Part shown: piece by piece, positions 7,692 through 16,269 of the stretch
Layout of the letters: each line of letters starts with the position of its first letter
Position numbering within the stretch: position 1 is the stretch's first letter
Assembly (NCBI GenBank): GCA_030612725.1
Contig: JAUWNJ010000014.1
Location: 24,954 to 88,953 of the forward strand
Reading direction: 5' to 3'
DNA from: Planctomycetales bacterium
Lineage (GTDB): Bacteria > Planctomycetota > Phycisphaerae > SM23-33
DNA: 64,000 nt
Notes under the pieces: generated by a model
Told to the model about the DNA's origin: nothing
Database searches by the model: none
The model's input: only the letters and a program-made list of their open reading frames with translations
Position numbers and translations under genes: made by a program

Positions 7692-9110
7692 TTGACAAAA
7701 AAGAAAACAACAACCAACAAACTGGCGATACATCTGACCCCCCTGCGCGCGATCCATCCGGACCCGGACAACGTCCGCACGCACGACGAGCGGAACGTCG
7801 AGGCTATAGCGGCCAGTCTAAAGAAGTTCGGCCAGGTCAAACCCATCGTCGCAGACCTCGACGGGACGATTATTGCCGGGAACGCAATGTACCTTGCCGC
7901 AAAACGGCTCGGCTGGGGGGCGGTCTTGACGGTGGTGACGGATTTGTCCCGTTCAAAACTGAAGGCCTACGCCGTTGCCGACAACCGCACTGCTGAACTG
8001 GCCGCGTGGAATGAAGTGGCTTTGCTGTCATTGTTACGGGAACTGGAGGCCGAGGACCACCCGCTTTTCATGGCCACGGGTTTTAATGACGACGATGTGA
8101 AGCGACTGCTGGATGAAACCCTGCCTGACGAAATGCCGCTGGGTATCGACGACGTACCCGCCGCCCCCGACGAGGCGATCACGAAGCCGGGCGATCTTTG
8201 GATTCTCGGCGAGCACCGCCTGCTGTGCGGAGACAGCGCCTCCGTCGCCGAAGTGGACCGTCTGCTGGACGGTGAGAAGATTCAACTGGTCAATACCGAT
8301 CCGCCCTACAACGTGGATGTCCAGTCGCGGAGCAAAGGCCCATCAATGCGCGCGAAGGATCGCCCCATCATCAACGATTCGGTTTCCGCCGCTGATTATT
8401 ATCGCCTGTTGCGGGCATGGTTCGGGAACATCGCTCGCGTCCTGGAGCCGGGCCGGTCCTTCTACATCTGGGGCGGCTACGCCAACGTCGCCAACTATCC
8501 ATCGGCCCTCGTCGAGTACGAACTTCGATTCAGCCAGGCGATTATCTGGGTCAAGGGCCACCCAGTACTGACGCGCAAAGATTTCATGGGCGATCACGAA
8601 TGGTGTTTCTACGGCTGGCGGGCCGGAGCGGCCCACTGGTTCAATCCGCGATTCATGAACGCCCGCGACGTCTGGCGCGTCGATCCGGCCTCCACGGCGG
8701 AACCCGTTCCATTGCCGAATACCGCGATTGAATTACCTTCGAAGTGCATGGCCGCGACCTGGAACGAAAACGAAACCGTCCTGGACATTCTCATTGACCG
8801 GATCGGTGATTTCCGCCTGGTCGGTCGCCCCGGGCGCAGGCCTGCCGACGTCTGGGAGGTCAAGAAAGTTGCCTCACAGAAGATGGTCCACCTGACAGAA
8901 AAGCCCGTCGAACTGGCGGTCCGCGCGATGCGGTATTCGTCGAGGCCGGGTGAGAATGTCCTGGACCTTTTCGGCGGTAGCGGCTCGACGCTTATCGCCG
9001 CCGAACACGCCAAGCGGCGGGCGTTCTGCATGGAGATCGACCAGCTCTATTGCGATGTGATCGTCGAGCGTTGGGAAAAGATGACAGGGAAAAAGGCCCA
9101 ACGAAAATGA
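7692..9110 (+). CDS. ParB-domain / DNA methyltransferase fusion
   Basis: 472 residues from a TTG start preceded by AAAGGA at a good distance. Residues 10-95 are a ParB/sulfiredoxin-type domain (IHPDPDNVRTHDERN, FGQVKPIVAD, IIAGNAMYLAAKRLGW). The rest is a DNA methylase of the N6-adenine/N4-cytosine group with catalytic DPPYNVDV near residue 202 and the SAM-binding motif LDLFGGSGSTL near 425, a beta-class order. This fusion is widespread in phages and usually lies next to terminase genes, as here; it may modify phage DNA before packaging. Its stop overlaps the next start (ATGA). Confidence 0.9.
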   Translation: MTKKKTTTNKLAIHLTPLRAIHPDPDNVRTHDERNVEAIAASLKKFGQVKPIVADLDGTIIAGNAMYLAAKRLGWGAVLTVVTDLSRSKLKAYAVADNRTAELAAWNEVALLSLLRELEAEDHPLFMATGFNDDDVKRLLDETLPDEMPLGIDDVPAAPDEAITKPGDLWILGEHRLLCGDSASVAEVDRLLDGEKIQLVNTDPPYNVDVQSRSKGPSMRAKDRPIINDSVSAADYYRLLRAWFGNIARVLEPGRSFYIWGGYANVANYPSALVEYELRFSQAIIWVKGHPVLTRKDFMGDHEWCFYGWRAGAAHWFNPRFMNARDVWRVDPASTAEPVPLPNTAIELPSKCMAATWNENETVLDILIDRIGDFRLVGRPGRRPADVWEVKKVASQKMVHLTEKPVELAVRAMRYSSRPGENVLDLFGGSGSTLIAAEHAKRRAFCMEIDQLYCDVIVERWEKMTGKKAQRK

Positions 9111-9739
9111 CAAACACCGAAGATCAATTCCTGATAGACGATCTGCTCGGCGACGGAGCACCTGCCGACCCGCTGGAGACCGAGTACATGCCGGCGGACC
9201 GGACACTTCGAAAGGTTTCGGCCCGGCGGCGCTTCGAGCGCATCAGCCAGAAACAACATCTCGCCGACGTGATCGGCCAGCCACCCGTCCCCGGCGAGTC
9301 GATCCACGTGGTGAGCACGGCGAAATACGACTTCTGGACGTTCGTACCGCAGATCATCGACTGGATAGGCCGGACGGAGATTCTTTATTGCTCGACCTGG
9401 ACGCTCTCACGCCCCAACGCCGTGGAATTATTCGCACTCGCCGACGCCGGGAAGATCTCCGAGATAGCGTTCCTGACGGGTCTGTACTTCAAGAGGCGAG
9501 AAACGGCCGTCTATGCGATGCTGCTCGACGGCATCCGCGCCCGTGGTGGCCGATACAGGGCATTCAGGAACCACGCCAAGGTCCTGCTGGCCTCCAACCG
9601 GACCCAAAACGCATGGCTGACAGTCGAAGGTTCGGCGAACCTGACGGCCAACCCCCGCCTCGAACAGTACGTCTTCACAAACGACCGCGAACTCTACGAA
9701 TTCCACAAGGGATGGATGGAAGAATGTCTGAAGAAATGA
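9107..9739 (+). CDS. PLD-like (phospholipase D superfamily) phage protein
   Basis: 210 residues from the ATG overlapping the previous stop. One HKD-like motif is present (NHAKVLLAS near residue 155, then GSANLTANPRLEQ near 178), with a less clear N-terminal half. Single-motif PLD proteins act as dimers and are often nucleases. The position within the packaging genes suggests a role on DNA or at the packaging stage, although lipid or other phosphodiester substrates cannot be excluded. The last 16 bases overlap the next gene. Confidence 0.72.
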   Translation: MTNTEDQFLIDDLLGDGAPADPLETEYMPADRTLRKVSARRRFERISQKQHLADVIGQPPVPGESIHVVSTAKYDFWTFVPQIIDWIGRTEILYCSTWTLSRPNAVELFALADAGKISEIAFLTGLYFKRRETAVYAMLLDGIRARGGRYRAFRNHAKVLLASNRTQNAWLTVEGSANLTANPRLEQYVFTNDRELYEFHKGWMEECLKK

Positions 9740-10419
9740 GCCGTCAGCCGTCAGCGGTCAGCGATCAGCCTCCGGCGGATCCGCCCGTAGCAAGCCCCGA
9801 GATTATCGACAAGATAGTCCGGCTGCTGTGCAACATTCAGGACCGGGCGTCCATTGTCGGGGCCTGCCTGAACAAACTGAACATCGCCCCCGCCGACGTG
9901 GACGCGGCAATCAACGCGGCCAAGACCCGCCTGACCCGCGCCGCCGATTACCACCGCGACCACGAACTGGGCAAAGCCCTGACGCGGCTGAACGAATGTT
10001 ACCAGCGGGCCGTTGCCGTCCAGGACACCAAGACCGCAATCATCGCACAACGCGAGATCAATAAACTGCTCGATCTGTACCCGACCTATCCGGCTTCGTC
10101 GGAAGATGACTCCGCCGCGACAGGCCCGGACGGTGACGGCCCAAGCCCCGACGAACGACGGGAAATTGAGATTCAGGAACTCTCGGACCTTGTCGGCGCT
10201 ATCGAGGCGCACATCGAGCCGCTGAAACTTTCCGAAGATGTGAACGATACCGACAGCGACTTGATCCGCCTGGCCGCCGAGGAGATCAAACGACTGCGAA
10301 GGCAACGGAAACGGAAGAAGAAAGCCGCGAACACCACGAACAAAACAACAAAAAAGAAAGTTCGCGTAGTTCGCGGCAAAAAGGAAGCCAAGGATGGCAA
10401 GAAAAACAAAGCCCGTTGA
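9724..10419 (+). CDS. putative terminase small subunit
   Basis: 231 residues from an ATG inside the end of the PLD-like gene (a second ATG lies 12 bases later). A helical core at about 25-115 (IIDKIVRLLCNIQDRASIVG ... LTRLNECYQRAVAVQDTKTA, then IIAQREINKLLDLYP) resembles small terminase and Nu1-like proteins in which arrays of helices count oligomers on DNA. The C-terminus is very basic (KRKKKAANTTNKTTKKK), suited to DNA binding. Assignment rests on the position near TerL and this helical pattern, not on a diagnostic motif. The N-terminal SRQPSAVSDQ is encoded by a GTCAGC word repeat. Confidence 0.5.
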   Translation: MSEEMSRQPSAVSDQPPADPPVASPEIIDKIVRLLCNIQDRASIVGACLNKLNIAPADVDAAINAAKTRLTRAADYHRDHELGKALTRLNECYQRAVAVQDTKTAIIAQREINKLLDLYPTYPASSEDDSAATGPDGDGPSPDERREIEIQELSDLVGAIEAHIEPLKLSEDVNDTDSDLIRLAAEEIKRLRRQRKRKKKAANTTNKTTKKKVRVVRGKKEAKDGKKNKAR

Positions 10420-10735
10420 CGGGAAGACCGCAACCCGGAAGAAAAAAAAGAAAACGACTCGTAAGAAAACTGCGAGAATCAAAACCGCCGCGCAGATCGC
10501 ACAGACCGACCAGGCAGGTGATGATGAATCCGCAATCCGCAATCCGCAATCCGCAATTGAAACCCCACCGGGGATTGTCTGTCCGCGATGCGGCTGCCGT
10601 GACCTGCGCGCGCCCGACGGTCGGCCCTGGGAGATCACCCACACGGAGCGAAAATTCGGATTCATCCGCCGCCGTCGCGTCTGCCGTTACTGTGGAAAGG
10701 TCGTGATCACGCGAGAAAAAAAAGAAACAGAGTAG
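10394..10735 (+). CDS. basic zinc-ribbon protein of unknown function
   Basis: 113 residues. A Lys/Arg-rich N-terminus (residues 1-30) is followed by a zinc ribbon with CPRCGCRD near 65 and CRYCGKV near 98. Residues about 44-55 (ESAIRNPQSAIE) are encoded by a tandem repeat of the heptamer AATCCGC (10527-10551), a family also found between genes in this window. The gene overlaps the previous one by 26 bases. Its TAG stop is formed by the junction with another dispersed repeat that begins AGTCCGCG. Nucleic-acid binding is likely, but the role is unknown. Confidence 0.65.
   Translation: MARKTKPVDGKTATRKKKKKTTRKKTARIKTAAQIAQTDQAGDDESAIRNPQSAIETPPGIVCPRCGCRDLRAPDGRPWEITHTERKFGFIRRRRVCRYCGKVVITREKKETE
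10527..10551 (+). repeat. AATCCGC heptamer repeat, in frame
   Basis: Three and a half copies of AATCCGC within the zinc-ribbon gene. The same heptamer in either orientation occurs at 26909-26940, 31072-31093, 34790-34890 and 34975-35060. Confidence 0.75.
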
Positions 10736-10760
10736 TCCGCGAATTACACGAATTACAGAA
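10734..10760 (+). repeat. left copy of dispersed AGTCC(A/G)CGAATTACACG repeat
   Basis: Begins inside the TAG stop of the preceding gene. An inverted copy lies at 11127-11147, so the two copies bracket the gene at 10826-11137. Confidence 0.7.
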
Positions 10761-10825
10761 ATGCCCCCGCGCTGGTGAGACAGCCGGGGGCGTGGCCCGA
10801 ACAACCTACAAAGGAGATTCGAGCG

Positions 10826-11137
10826 ATGGTTAAATCGGACATTCAGATGCCCGCGCCCAGTAAGGCCGAGGAAATTTACGAGGCCTCGCATGAATATCGA
10901 GGCTTCCCGATCTGCGAACTCCGCGAGGTATTCGCCGGAGTTGCCGATCCGAAAGATTTTACAGCCGCCTGGCGACATGAAGTCCCCACCGCCGACGTGG
11001 ATCGCGTCAAGGCCGCCGTCCATTATTTTCACGCCGACGAAGCCTACGTCGTAGCCGATCACCCCCAAGGGTCAGGCGGCGAAACGGTCGAGATGGCCGG
11101 AAACGGCCTCCGGAGGTGGCGGGAAAAATCCGTGTAA
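10826..11137 (+). CDS. hypothetical phage protein bracketed by inverted repeats
   Basis: 103 residues. AAGGAG at 10811-10816, nine bases before the ATG, fixes the start. The protein is acidic and soluble (SKAEEIYEASHEYRGFPICE, then VDRVKAAVHYFHADEAYVVA) and belongs to no family I recognise. It lies between the packaging genes and the gpW-like gene. Its last codons and TAA stop (EKSV, then GTGTAATCC) are part of an inverted copy of the repeat that starts at 10734, so the gene sits between two facing copies of the same element. Confidence 0.6.
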   Translation: MVKSDIQMPAPSKAEEIYEASHEYRGFPICELREVFAGVADPKDFTAAWRHEVPTADVDRVKAAVHYFHADEAYVVADHPQGSGGETVEMAGNGLRRWREKSV

Positions 11138-11147
11138 TCCGTGGACT
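11127..11147 (-). repeat. right, inverted copy of the AGTCCACGGATTACACGG repeat
   Basis: Reads AGTCCACGGATTACACGG on the minus strand. It provides the end of the preceding gene including its stop codon. Confidence 0.7.
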
Positions 11148-11173
11148 ATTTGGGGCCAAAATGAAAATAATCC

Positions 11174-11201
11174 GCTACCGGTAGCAGATTTTCACGAAAT
11201 C
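11174..11201 (+). terminator. palindrome and weak terminator-like stem
   Basis: A perfect 12-bp palindrome GCTACCGGTAGC (11174-11185) is followed by GATTT-TCAC-GAAATC (11187-11201), GGGA and seven T. The stem is AT-rich, so termination would be weak. Confidence 0.35.
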
Positions 11202-11287
11202 GGGATTTTTTTGTTGCCATAAATCCCCGGCGGGACGAAATACATGGTATCACTACGTGAAACAAGTTGTGGTAAGAAAAACTGAAT

Positions 11288-11378
11288 AGCCCCCAGGGAA
11301 CGCGGTTGGCCGACCGCGAACTTTGCGAAGTTCAAGCCTCCTCTGACTGCTAGCAGAGTCGGGGGAGGCTTTTTCTTT
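11288..11378 (+). ncRNA. structured leader RNA with three hairpins ending in a terminator
   Basis: In order: CGCGGT/ACCGCG (11301-11306 with 11313-11318), GAACTT-TGCG-AAGTTC (11318-11333), and a strong stem GCCTCC (11336-11341) with GGAGGC (11364-11369) that holds an inner CTCTG/CAGAG hairpin and runs into TTTTTCTTT (11370-11378). A CCCCC run at 11290-11294 could alternatively pair with GGGGG at 11361-11365 and disrupt the terminator. The element sits 18 bases before the gpW-like gene, so it may control head genes or be a small RNA. I do not recognise a known riboswitch class. Confidence 0.5.
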
Positions 11379-11395
11379 GGGGACGGGATGCGAAC

Positions 11396-11599
11396 ATGAG
11401 CGTTTCATCACAGATCGCCGCGTTGGAAGCCGCCATCGAAGCGGGCGTCAAGTCCATCACCGAAAACGGTCGGACGGTCACGTATCACTCGCTTGATGAG
11501 ATGCTTAAGGCCGTCGGAAACCTCAAAGCGCAGCAGGCCGCAAGTTCCGGCGGACAGGGATTCCGATTTGTCCCACTCGCACATGGAGACGCCAAGTGA
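11396..11599 (+). CDS. gpW-like head-tail joining protein
   Basis: 67 residues. The pattern IAALEAAIEAGVKSITENGR followed by TVTYHSLDEMLKAVGNLKAQ matches the small gpW-like family, a helix, a short beta hairpin containing the charged turn ENGRT, and a second helix. In lambda gpW completes the head after DNA packaging and precedes the portal gene, exactly the position here. Its stop overlaps the GTG of the portal gene. Confidence 0.75.
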   Translation: MSVSSQIAALEAAIEAGVKSITENGRTVTYHSLDEMLKAVGNLKAQQAASSGGQGFRFVPLAHGDAK

Positions 11600-13212
11600 A
11601 CGAAGTCATGCCGATAGTTAGACGTTCACCGATACTCGGCGCGTCCGGTCGGCCCATGCACGTCGAAGTCCGCCGATCCCCACGATTGAGCGAACTGGAG
11701 CGTACCGGCATCGACGCCGCCGCGACCGGCAGGCTTACCGACAAACATTTCAACGACGCCAACGGACGACCGCTCAGCGCGGTATTGAGCGAAGACCTGC
11801 CGATAGTCCGCGACCGCCTGCGATACGAGACCCGCAACAATGGCAACGCCAAGGGGATGATCGACACGCTCGTCACCGCCGTCGTCGGCATCGGACCGAC
11901 CCTCCAGGTCCACACGGGCAATCCGGAACTCGATAAGATCATCGAGGCCGAATTCGCCGACTTCGCCGAGGACTGCGACTTCGCCGATCGGGACGTCAGT
12001 ATCGGCGATATGATGTCGCTGGGCGTGCGCGAGCAGTGCGTAGCCGGCGAGGATTTTTTGACCTGGACGACCGACCATGATTACCCGGGGCAAGTCAAAC
12101 TCCGCTTGCAGACAATCGCCCCCGAACGGCTCGCCACGCCGTGGAACCGGATCACCGACCCGAATATCAAGGACGGCATCGAATTCGACGACCGGAACCG
12201 CAAGGTCCGTTACCACGTATCCAAAGGCCACCCCAAAGACACGTCGGCGAAATCATGGAAGATGTACGGCAAATCCGAAACCGTCGAAGTCGCCGACATG
12301 ATCCACAGTTTCGTTTCCACCGAGTCGGGACAGCATCGCGGCTATCCGTGGTTCACGCCAGCACTGCCGGAGATGGCCGGACTCCGCCGGTACGCACTGG
12401 CCGTCCTGAGCGCAGCCGAGACCGCCGCCGATATTTCGTTCGTTATCCAGACCAACAGCGCATTCAACGGCGAGATGGATATAGACGAACAGAAGAACTG
12501 GGAGGCGATGGACGAAATCCAACTCGCCAGGCACGCCGGAATGGTAATGCCCGCCGGTTACGGCGCGTTTCAATTCGATCCCAAACAGCCCTCGGTTTCC
12601 TATGCCGAGTACATGCGCGAGCGGAAAAGCTCGATGGGCCGCCCCCTGGGTATGCCTTACAACATCGCCGCCGCCGACAGCAAAGGTCAGAACTTCGCTT
12701 CGGGACGACTGGATCACCAGATGTTTCTGCTGTTCGTACTGACGATTCGGAATCGGGATTCCCGCCGAAAACTCAAGCCCATCTTTGGGCGTTGGCTTAA
12801 TGAAGCCCGCCGGGTCAACCGGTGGCTTTTCCCTCTCAACAGCCTCGACGTCAGGAAGATCATCCGCACATCCGAGTGGTACTTCCGTATGCCGACAGTC
12901 CACGGCGACCCGGTCAAGGAACAAAAGGCCATCACAGAGAGCCTGCACAACGGATCGGCGACCTTCATCGACGTATGCGCAGAGCGGGGCATGGACTGGG
13001 AAGTACAACTGGAAAAAGAGAACAAAGTGGCACTGAAAAGACTCGAACTGGCCGCCGAGCGAAAGAAACAAGCCGCCAAACTCGGACTGACGCCGGACGA
13101 AGCGTCGGCGGCGCTGTCGAAAAAACCAGCCATCCACACGAACGAAGACAGGGACGAGGAAAACGAAGATGAAGTCAAAGACGACAAAAAAAAGCAAACC
13201 ATTGCGGCGTAG
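11596..13212 (+). CDS. phage portal protein, lambda family
   Basis: 538 residues from a GTG overlapping the previous stop; an ATG four codons later is an alternative. The sequence follows the lambda gpB-type portal: the DRLRYETRNNGNAKGMIDTL segment near 75, VREQCVAGEDFL near 140, the acidic/helical stem region, and the conserved LGMPYNIAAADSKGQNFASG near 350. The C-terminus is rich in Glu, Asp and Lys. The portal forms the dodecameric ring through which DNA enters the capsid. The last 44 bases overlap the start of the protease-capsid gene. Confidence 0.9.
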   Translation: MNEVMPIVRRSPILGASGRPMHVEVRRSPRLSELERTGIDAAATGRLTDKHFNDANGRPLSAVLSEDLPIVRDRLRYETRNNGNAKGMIDTLVTAVVGIGPTLQVHTGNPELDKIIEAEFADFAEDCDFADRDVSIGDMMSLGVREQCVAGEDFLTWTTDHDYPGQVKLRLQTIAPERLATPWNRITDPNIKDGIEFDDRNRKVRYHVSKGHPKDTSAKSWKMYGKSETVEVADMIHSFVSTESGQHRGYPWFTPALPEMAGLRRYALAVLSAAETAADISFVIQTNSAFNGEMDIDEQKNWEAMDEIQLARHAGMVMPAGYGAFQFDPKQPSVSYAEYMRERKSSMGRPLGMPYNIAAADSKGQNFASGRLDHQMFLLFVLTIRNRDSRRKLKPIFGRWLNEARRVNRWLFPLNSLDVRKIIRTSEWYFRMPTVHGDPVKEQKAITESLHNGSATFIDVCAERGMDWEVQLEKENKVALKRLELAAERKKQAAKLGLTPDEASAALSKKPAIHTNEDRDEENEDEVKDDKKKQTIAA

Positions 13213-15415
13213 AGTCCGCGATTTCGTCGGCGACGTAATCCAGCGGGCCGAATTACCCGACAAGACCGATTGTCTTCTGCGCGCAAACGTAACGCTGAAG
13301 CCCAGCACGCTCGACCGGGACGCCCGCACTGTCGAGGCGATAATCGCCACGGAAAATCCACAGATAGACCTGGACCGTCGGACGTACAGAACAGTCGTCG
13401 GCGTACTCCTGGCGAGCGGGATGGTTCCGACCAAACAGGTGCCGCTGCTCGACACGCATGAACGCTTCAGCCAAAAGAGCGTCCTCGGCTCGGCCCGTGG
13501 ACTTATGCGATCCGGCAAGAAAATTGCCGCTACGGTCCACTATTCCACCGTGCTCGACGCCGAAGAGGCCTTCACGAAAGTCGAAGAAGGACACCTCACC
13601 GATTACAGCATCGGCGCACAGATTCTGCGATCCGTCGATATACAGCCCGGCAAAACCAAAACAATCCAGGGCCAGACATACACCGCCCCCGAAGACATGG
13701 CCATGCGAGTGATCACCAGGTGGCGGCCGAGAGAAGTAAGCATTTGCGCGATCGGAAACGATCCCGACGCGATTAACAGACACCGGAACGATGGGGCCAA
13801 TGGAACGCCTCGAACAAAAGGAAAGGAATCCGACATGACATTCGAAAAATGGTTGATGGAACGGGGCCTCGGTAAGGCCGAAGACCTCGACGAGGTGCAG
13901 CGAACGGCGCTGCAAAAAGATTACGATGACGAGATCGCACGCAGTAAGGTCGATGCCACGCCGCCCGCCAAACCGGACAAGACCCCCGCCGACAAATCCC
14001 CTGCCGACGATGTCCAGCGGAGCAACACCGGTGATGCGCAAGTGATCAACTTCGAGGACGCCAAGGAAACGCTGAAGCGGGCCGGTCGTGAGGCCAACGC
14101 CGAACTCCTCGCTGAAGATGTGGTGAGACGCGATGCTATCCGCGAACTCGCCGGACCCGACGTGTCCGACGACGTGATCACCCGCTGCATCACTGACGGC
14201 CTTACGGTCGATCTGGCCCGTGCCGAAATCCTCAAGCACGTCCGAGAGCATCGTCCGAGCATCTCTGGCCCGGCGATCCACACCGGCGGCGGCGAACTGA
14301 CCCGCCAGATGGTCGAGGCTGGTCTCTGCATGAGGGAAGGCCTCGAAGACGACGCCATCCTTCGGGCCTACGGCGAGGAGACCACCAACCGCGCCGACGG
14401 GGCCTGCCGTGACCTTTCAATGGTCGATCTGGCCCGCACGTCCCTTATGCTGGCACACCGGGATATTCCCTCCGACCGGGAAGAACTCCTGCGCGCGGCC
14501 TTCACCACGAACGATCTGTCGCTGATTTTCTCCAATACCGGCCACCTGTTCGTCATGGCCGGATTCGAGAATGCCGCGCAGACCTGGCGGGACTGGTGCC
14601 GTATCATGCCCGCCAGCGATTTTAAGCAACACACCGGCGTGAGGCTGGCGCATAACGGACGACTCAAAGAGGTAAGCGGCGCCACCGGCGAGATCAAGCA
14701 CGGTAAAATGGTCGAGGAAGGCGAGTACTACTCAATCGGTACTTACGCCGAACTGCTGGCGATCACCCGCAAGCACTTCATCGACGATGCGCTCGGCCTG
14801 CTGAACGACACCGCCAGGTTGATGGGTGAGGAAGCGATGGAACTGCTCGGCGACCTGGGCTATACGGTTCTGCTCGCCAATCCGACCATGCGGGACGGTA
14901 AGGCCCTGTTCCACGCCGCCGGCCACCTCAACCTCAACACTTCCAACGCTCTGGACGACGCGAATCTCTCGACGGCCAAGCAGAAGTACCGCCAGCAGAA
15001 AAACGCGGGTAAACGCCGTATCAACCGGCCCGCGAAGATTCTGTTGATCCCCGATGAACTGGAGCGGACCGCACTGAAACTGCTCAACAGTTCACAACTG
15101 ATCGGCTACGGCGGCGGTACCAACACCACCGAAGGCGAGACCAACATCCATTACAAGACGCTCGCCCCGGTGGTCGAAGGCCGCCTCAGCGATACGGGCT
15201 TCCACGCCGGCGCCAGCGCGACGAGCTGGTATCTGACGGGTGGACCGAGCCAGGGCGCAATCGGCATGGCGTTCCTGAACAACAAACAGACGCCGACGGT
15301 TACGCGGTTCAACCCCGGCCCGGACTACGTCGCAGGCGGAGTAATACTGCAAATCTTCCTCGACGCCGGAGCCGCCGCGCTGGAATACCGCTCGGCACAG
15401 AAAAACACAGCGTGA
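13169..15415 (+). CDS. prohead protease - major capsid protein fusion
   Basis: 748 residues in one frame. Residues about 30-205 resemble HK97-type prohead proteases (VEAIIATENPQIDLDRRTYR; LLDTHERFSQKSVLGSARG with His; VEEGHLTDYSIGAQI with Ser). A charged, Pro-rich and then helical region (about 235-330) fits a scaffold or delta domain, and residues 370-748 fit an HK97-fold major capsid protein. In most phages these are separate genes. The start (ATG preceded by GAGGA) lies inside the portal gene. Self-cleavage would release the capsid protein. No separate capsid gene is present, which supports the fusion. Confidence 0.82.
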   Translation: MKSKTTKKSKPLRRRVRDFVGDVIQRAELPDKTDCLLRANVTLKPSTLDRDARTVEAIIATENPQIDLDRRTYRTVVGVLLASGMVPTKQVPLLDTHERFSQKSVLGSARGLMRSGKKIAATVHYSTVLDAEEAFTKVEEGHLTDYSIGAQILRSVDIQPGKTKTIQGQTYTAPEDMAMRVITRWRPREVSICAIGNDPDAINRHRNDGANGTPRTKGKESDMTFEKWLMERGLGKAEDLDEVQRTALQKDYDDEIARSKVDATPPAKPDKTPADKSPADDVQRSNTGDAQVINFEDAKETLKRAGREANAELLAEDVVRRDAIRELAGPDVSDDVITRCITDGLTVDLARAEILKHVREHRPSISGPAIHTGGGELTRQMVEAGLCMREGLEDDAILRAYGEETTNRADGACRDLSMVDLARTSLMLAHRDIPSDREELLRAAFTTNDLSLIFSNTGHLFVMAGFENAAQTWRDWCRIMPASDFKQHTGVRLAHNGRLKEVSGATGEIKHGKMVEEGEYYSIGTYAELLAITRKHFIDDALGLLNDTARLMGEEAMELLGDLGYTVLLANPTMRDGKALFHAAGHLNLNTSNALDDANLSTAKQKYRQQKNAGKRRINRPAKILLIPDELERTALKLLNSSQLIGYGGGTNTTEGETNIHYKTLAPVVEGRLSDTGFHAGASATSWYLTGGPSQGAIGMAFLNNKQTPTVTRFNPGPDYVAGGVILQIFLDAGAAALEYRSAQKNTA

Positions 15416-15420
15416 TAAGA

Positions 15421-15476
15421 GGGACCAGGGATTAGGGACTTGGGATTAGGCAAAAACTTCCCAAGTCCCTGCCCCC
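15421..15476. repeat. inverted word repeat GGGACTTGGGATTAGG
   Basis: GGGATTAGGGACTTGGGATT on the left and CCCAAGTCCCTGCCCC on the right form a hairpin around an A-rich loop. The same words occur at 16437-16515, 33355-33432 and, outside the prophage, at 46155-46183. Confidence 0.7.
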
Positions 15477-15537
15477 GTCTTTTCTTGCGAAACGAATTGA
15501 CTGAAAACGAAAACCTTTTTCGGAAAGGAACAAGATC

Positions 15538-16269
15538 ATGAAAGCGGAATTGGATTCACAGGGCGTTTATATCGACATGACCAATGAGACCGGGGCCATT
15601 ATCGCTGGCGGAACGCTGGTCAGGATCGGCGGTCGAGTCGGCATAGTCGCCGAGAGCGTAGGGATCGCGGCAAAGCACGCGCCGCTGTTCGCGGGTAACT
15701 GTCGTGGCCGCAACGCAGCCGTAATCGGCAACGCCGGCGACAACCTCTACTGGGACGACAACGGCGATCCGGTCGATGGCGATGCGGGTACCGGGGCGTT
15801 CACGACCGATGCGACAGCCGCCGACTACTGGGTCGGCACGCTGAACCAGGCACTGGCCGCGACCGACACGGACTGCTACTTCAGTCTGAACGTGCCCAAC
15901 CCGGACCTTCCGGCCTGGTCCAACAGGGCGCACGTCAAGACCGCCGTCGATCTGACCTACGTCGCCGCTACTCACAGCGGCAAGGTCATTCACGTTACCG
16001 CCGACGCCAAGACTCTCACGCTTCCTGTCGGCGTCGTCGGCATGGAAGTTATTGTCGTCAATGACGTGGCCGACGCCGGTGCGCTGGTTACGGTCGATCT
16101 GAACGGTAACGAGACGATCCAGGGCAACCTGACGATCGCGGCGACCAAAACGGCGCTCCTGACCAAGACTACGTCCAAGCGCGGCGACTTCCTGCATCTG
16201 GTGTGCACGACCGCCGCCGGCATCTGGCGATGCGTCGAGAAACGCGGCACCTGGGTAACCTCGACATAG
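15538..16269 (+). CDS. DUF2190-like capsid accessory protein
   Basis: 243 residues; GGAAAGGA precedes the ATG. Residues 10-115 (VYIDMTNETGAIIAGGTLVR, GRVGIVAESVGI, AGNAGD-type turn, YWDDNGDPVD) fit DUF2190 proteins, small beta-rich proteins found next to capsid genes and thought to decorate or cement the head. Residues 125-243 are a second beta-rich part (VIHVTADAKTLTLPVGVVGM) with no clear match, which may be a surface domain. The position directly after the capsid gene supports a virion role. Confidence 0.65.
   Translation: MKAELDSQGVYIDMTNETGAIIAGGTLVRIGGRVGIVAESVGIAAKHAPLFAGNCRGRNAAVIGNAGDNLYWDDNGDPVDGDAGTGAFTTDATAADYWVGTLNQALAATDTDCYFSLNVPNPDLPAWSNRAHVKTAVDLTYVAATHSGKVIHVTADAKTLTLPVGVVGMEVIVVNDVADAGALVTVDLNGNETIQGNLTIAATKTALLTKTTSKRGDFLHLVCTTAAGIWRCVEKRGTWVTST

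Noticed and set aside
12253..13518. 421-codon minus-strand frame across portal and protease genes
   Set aside because: Shadow of two well-supported + strand genes.
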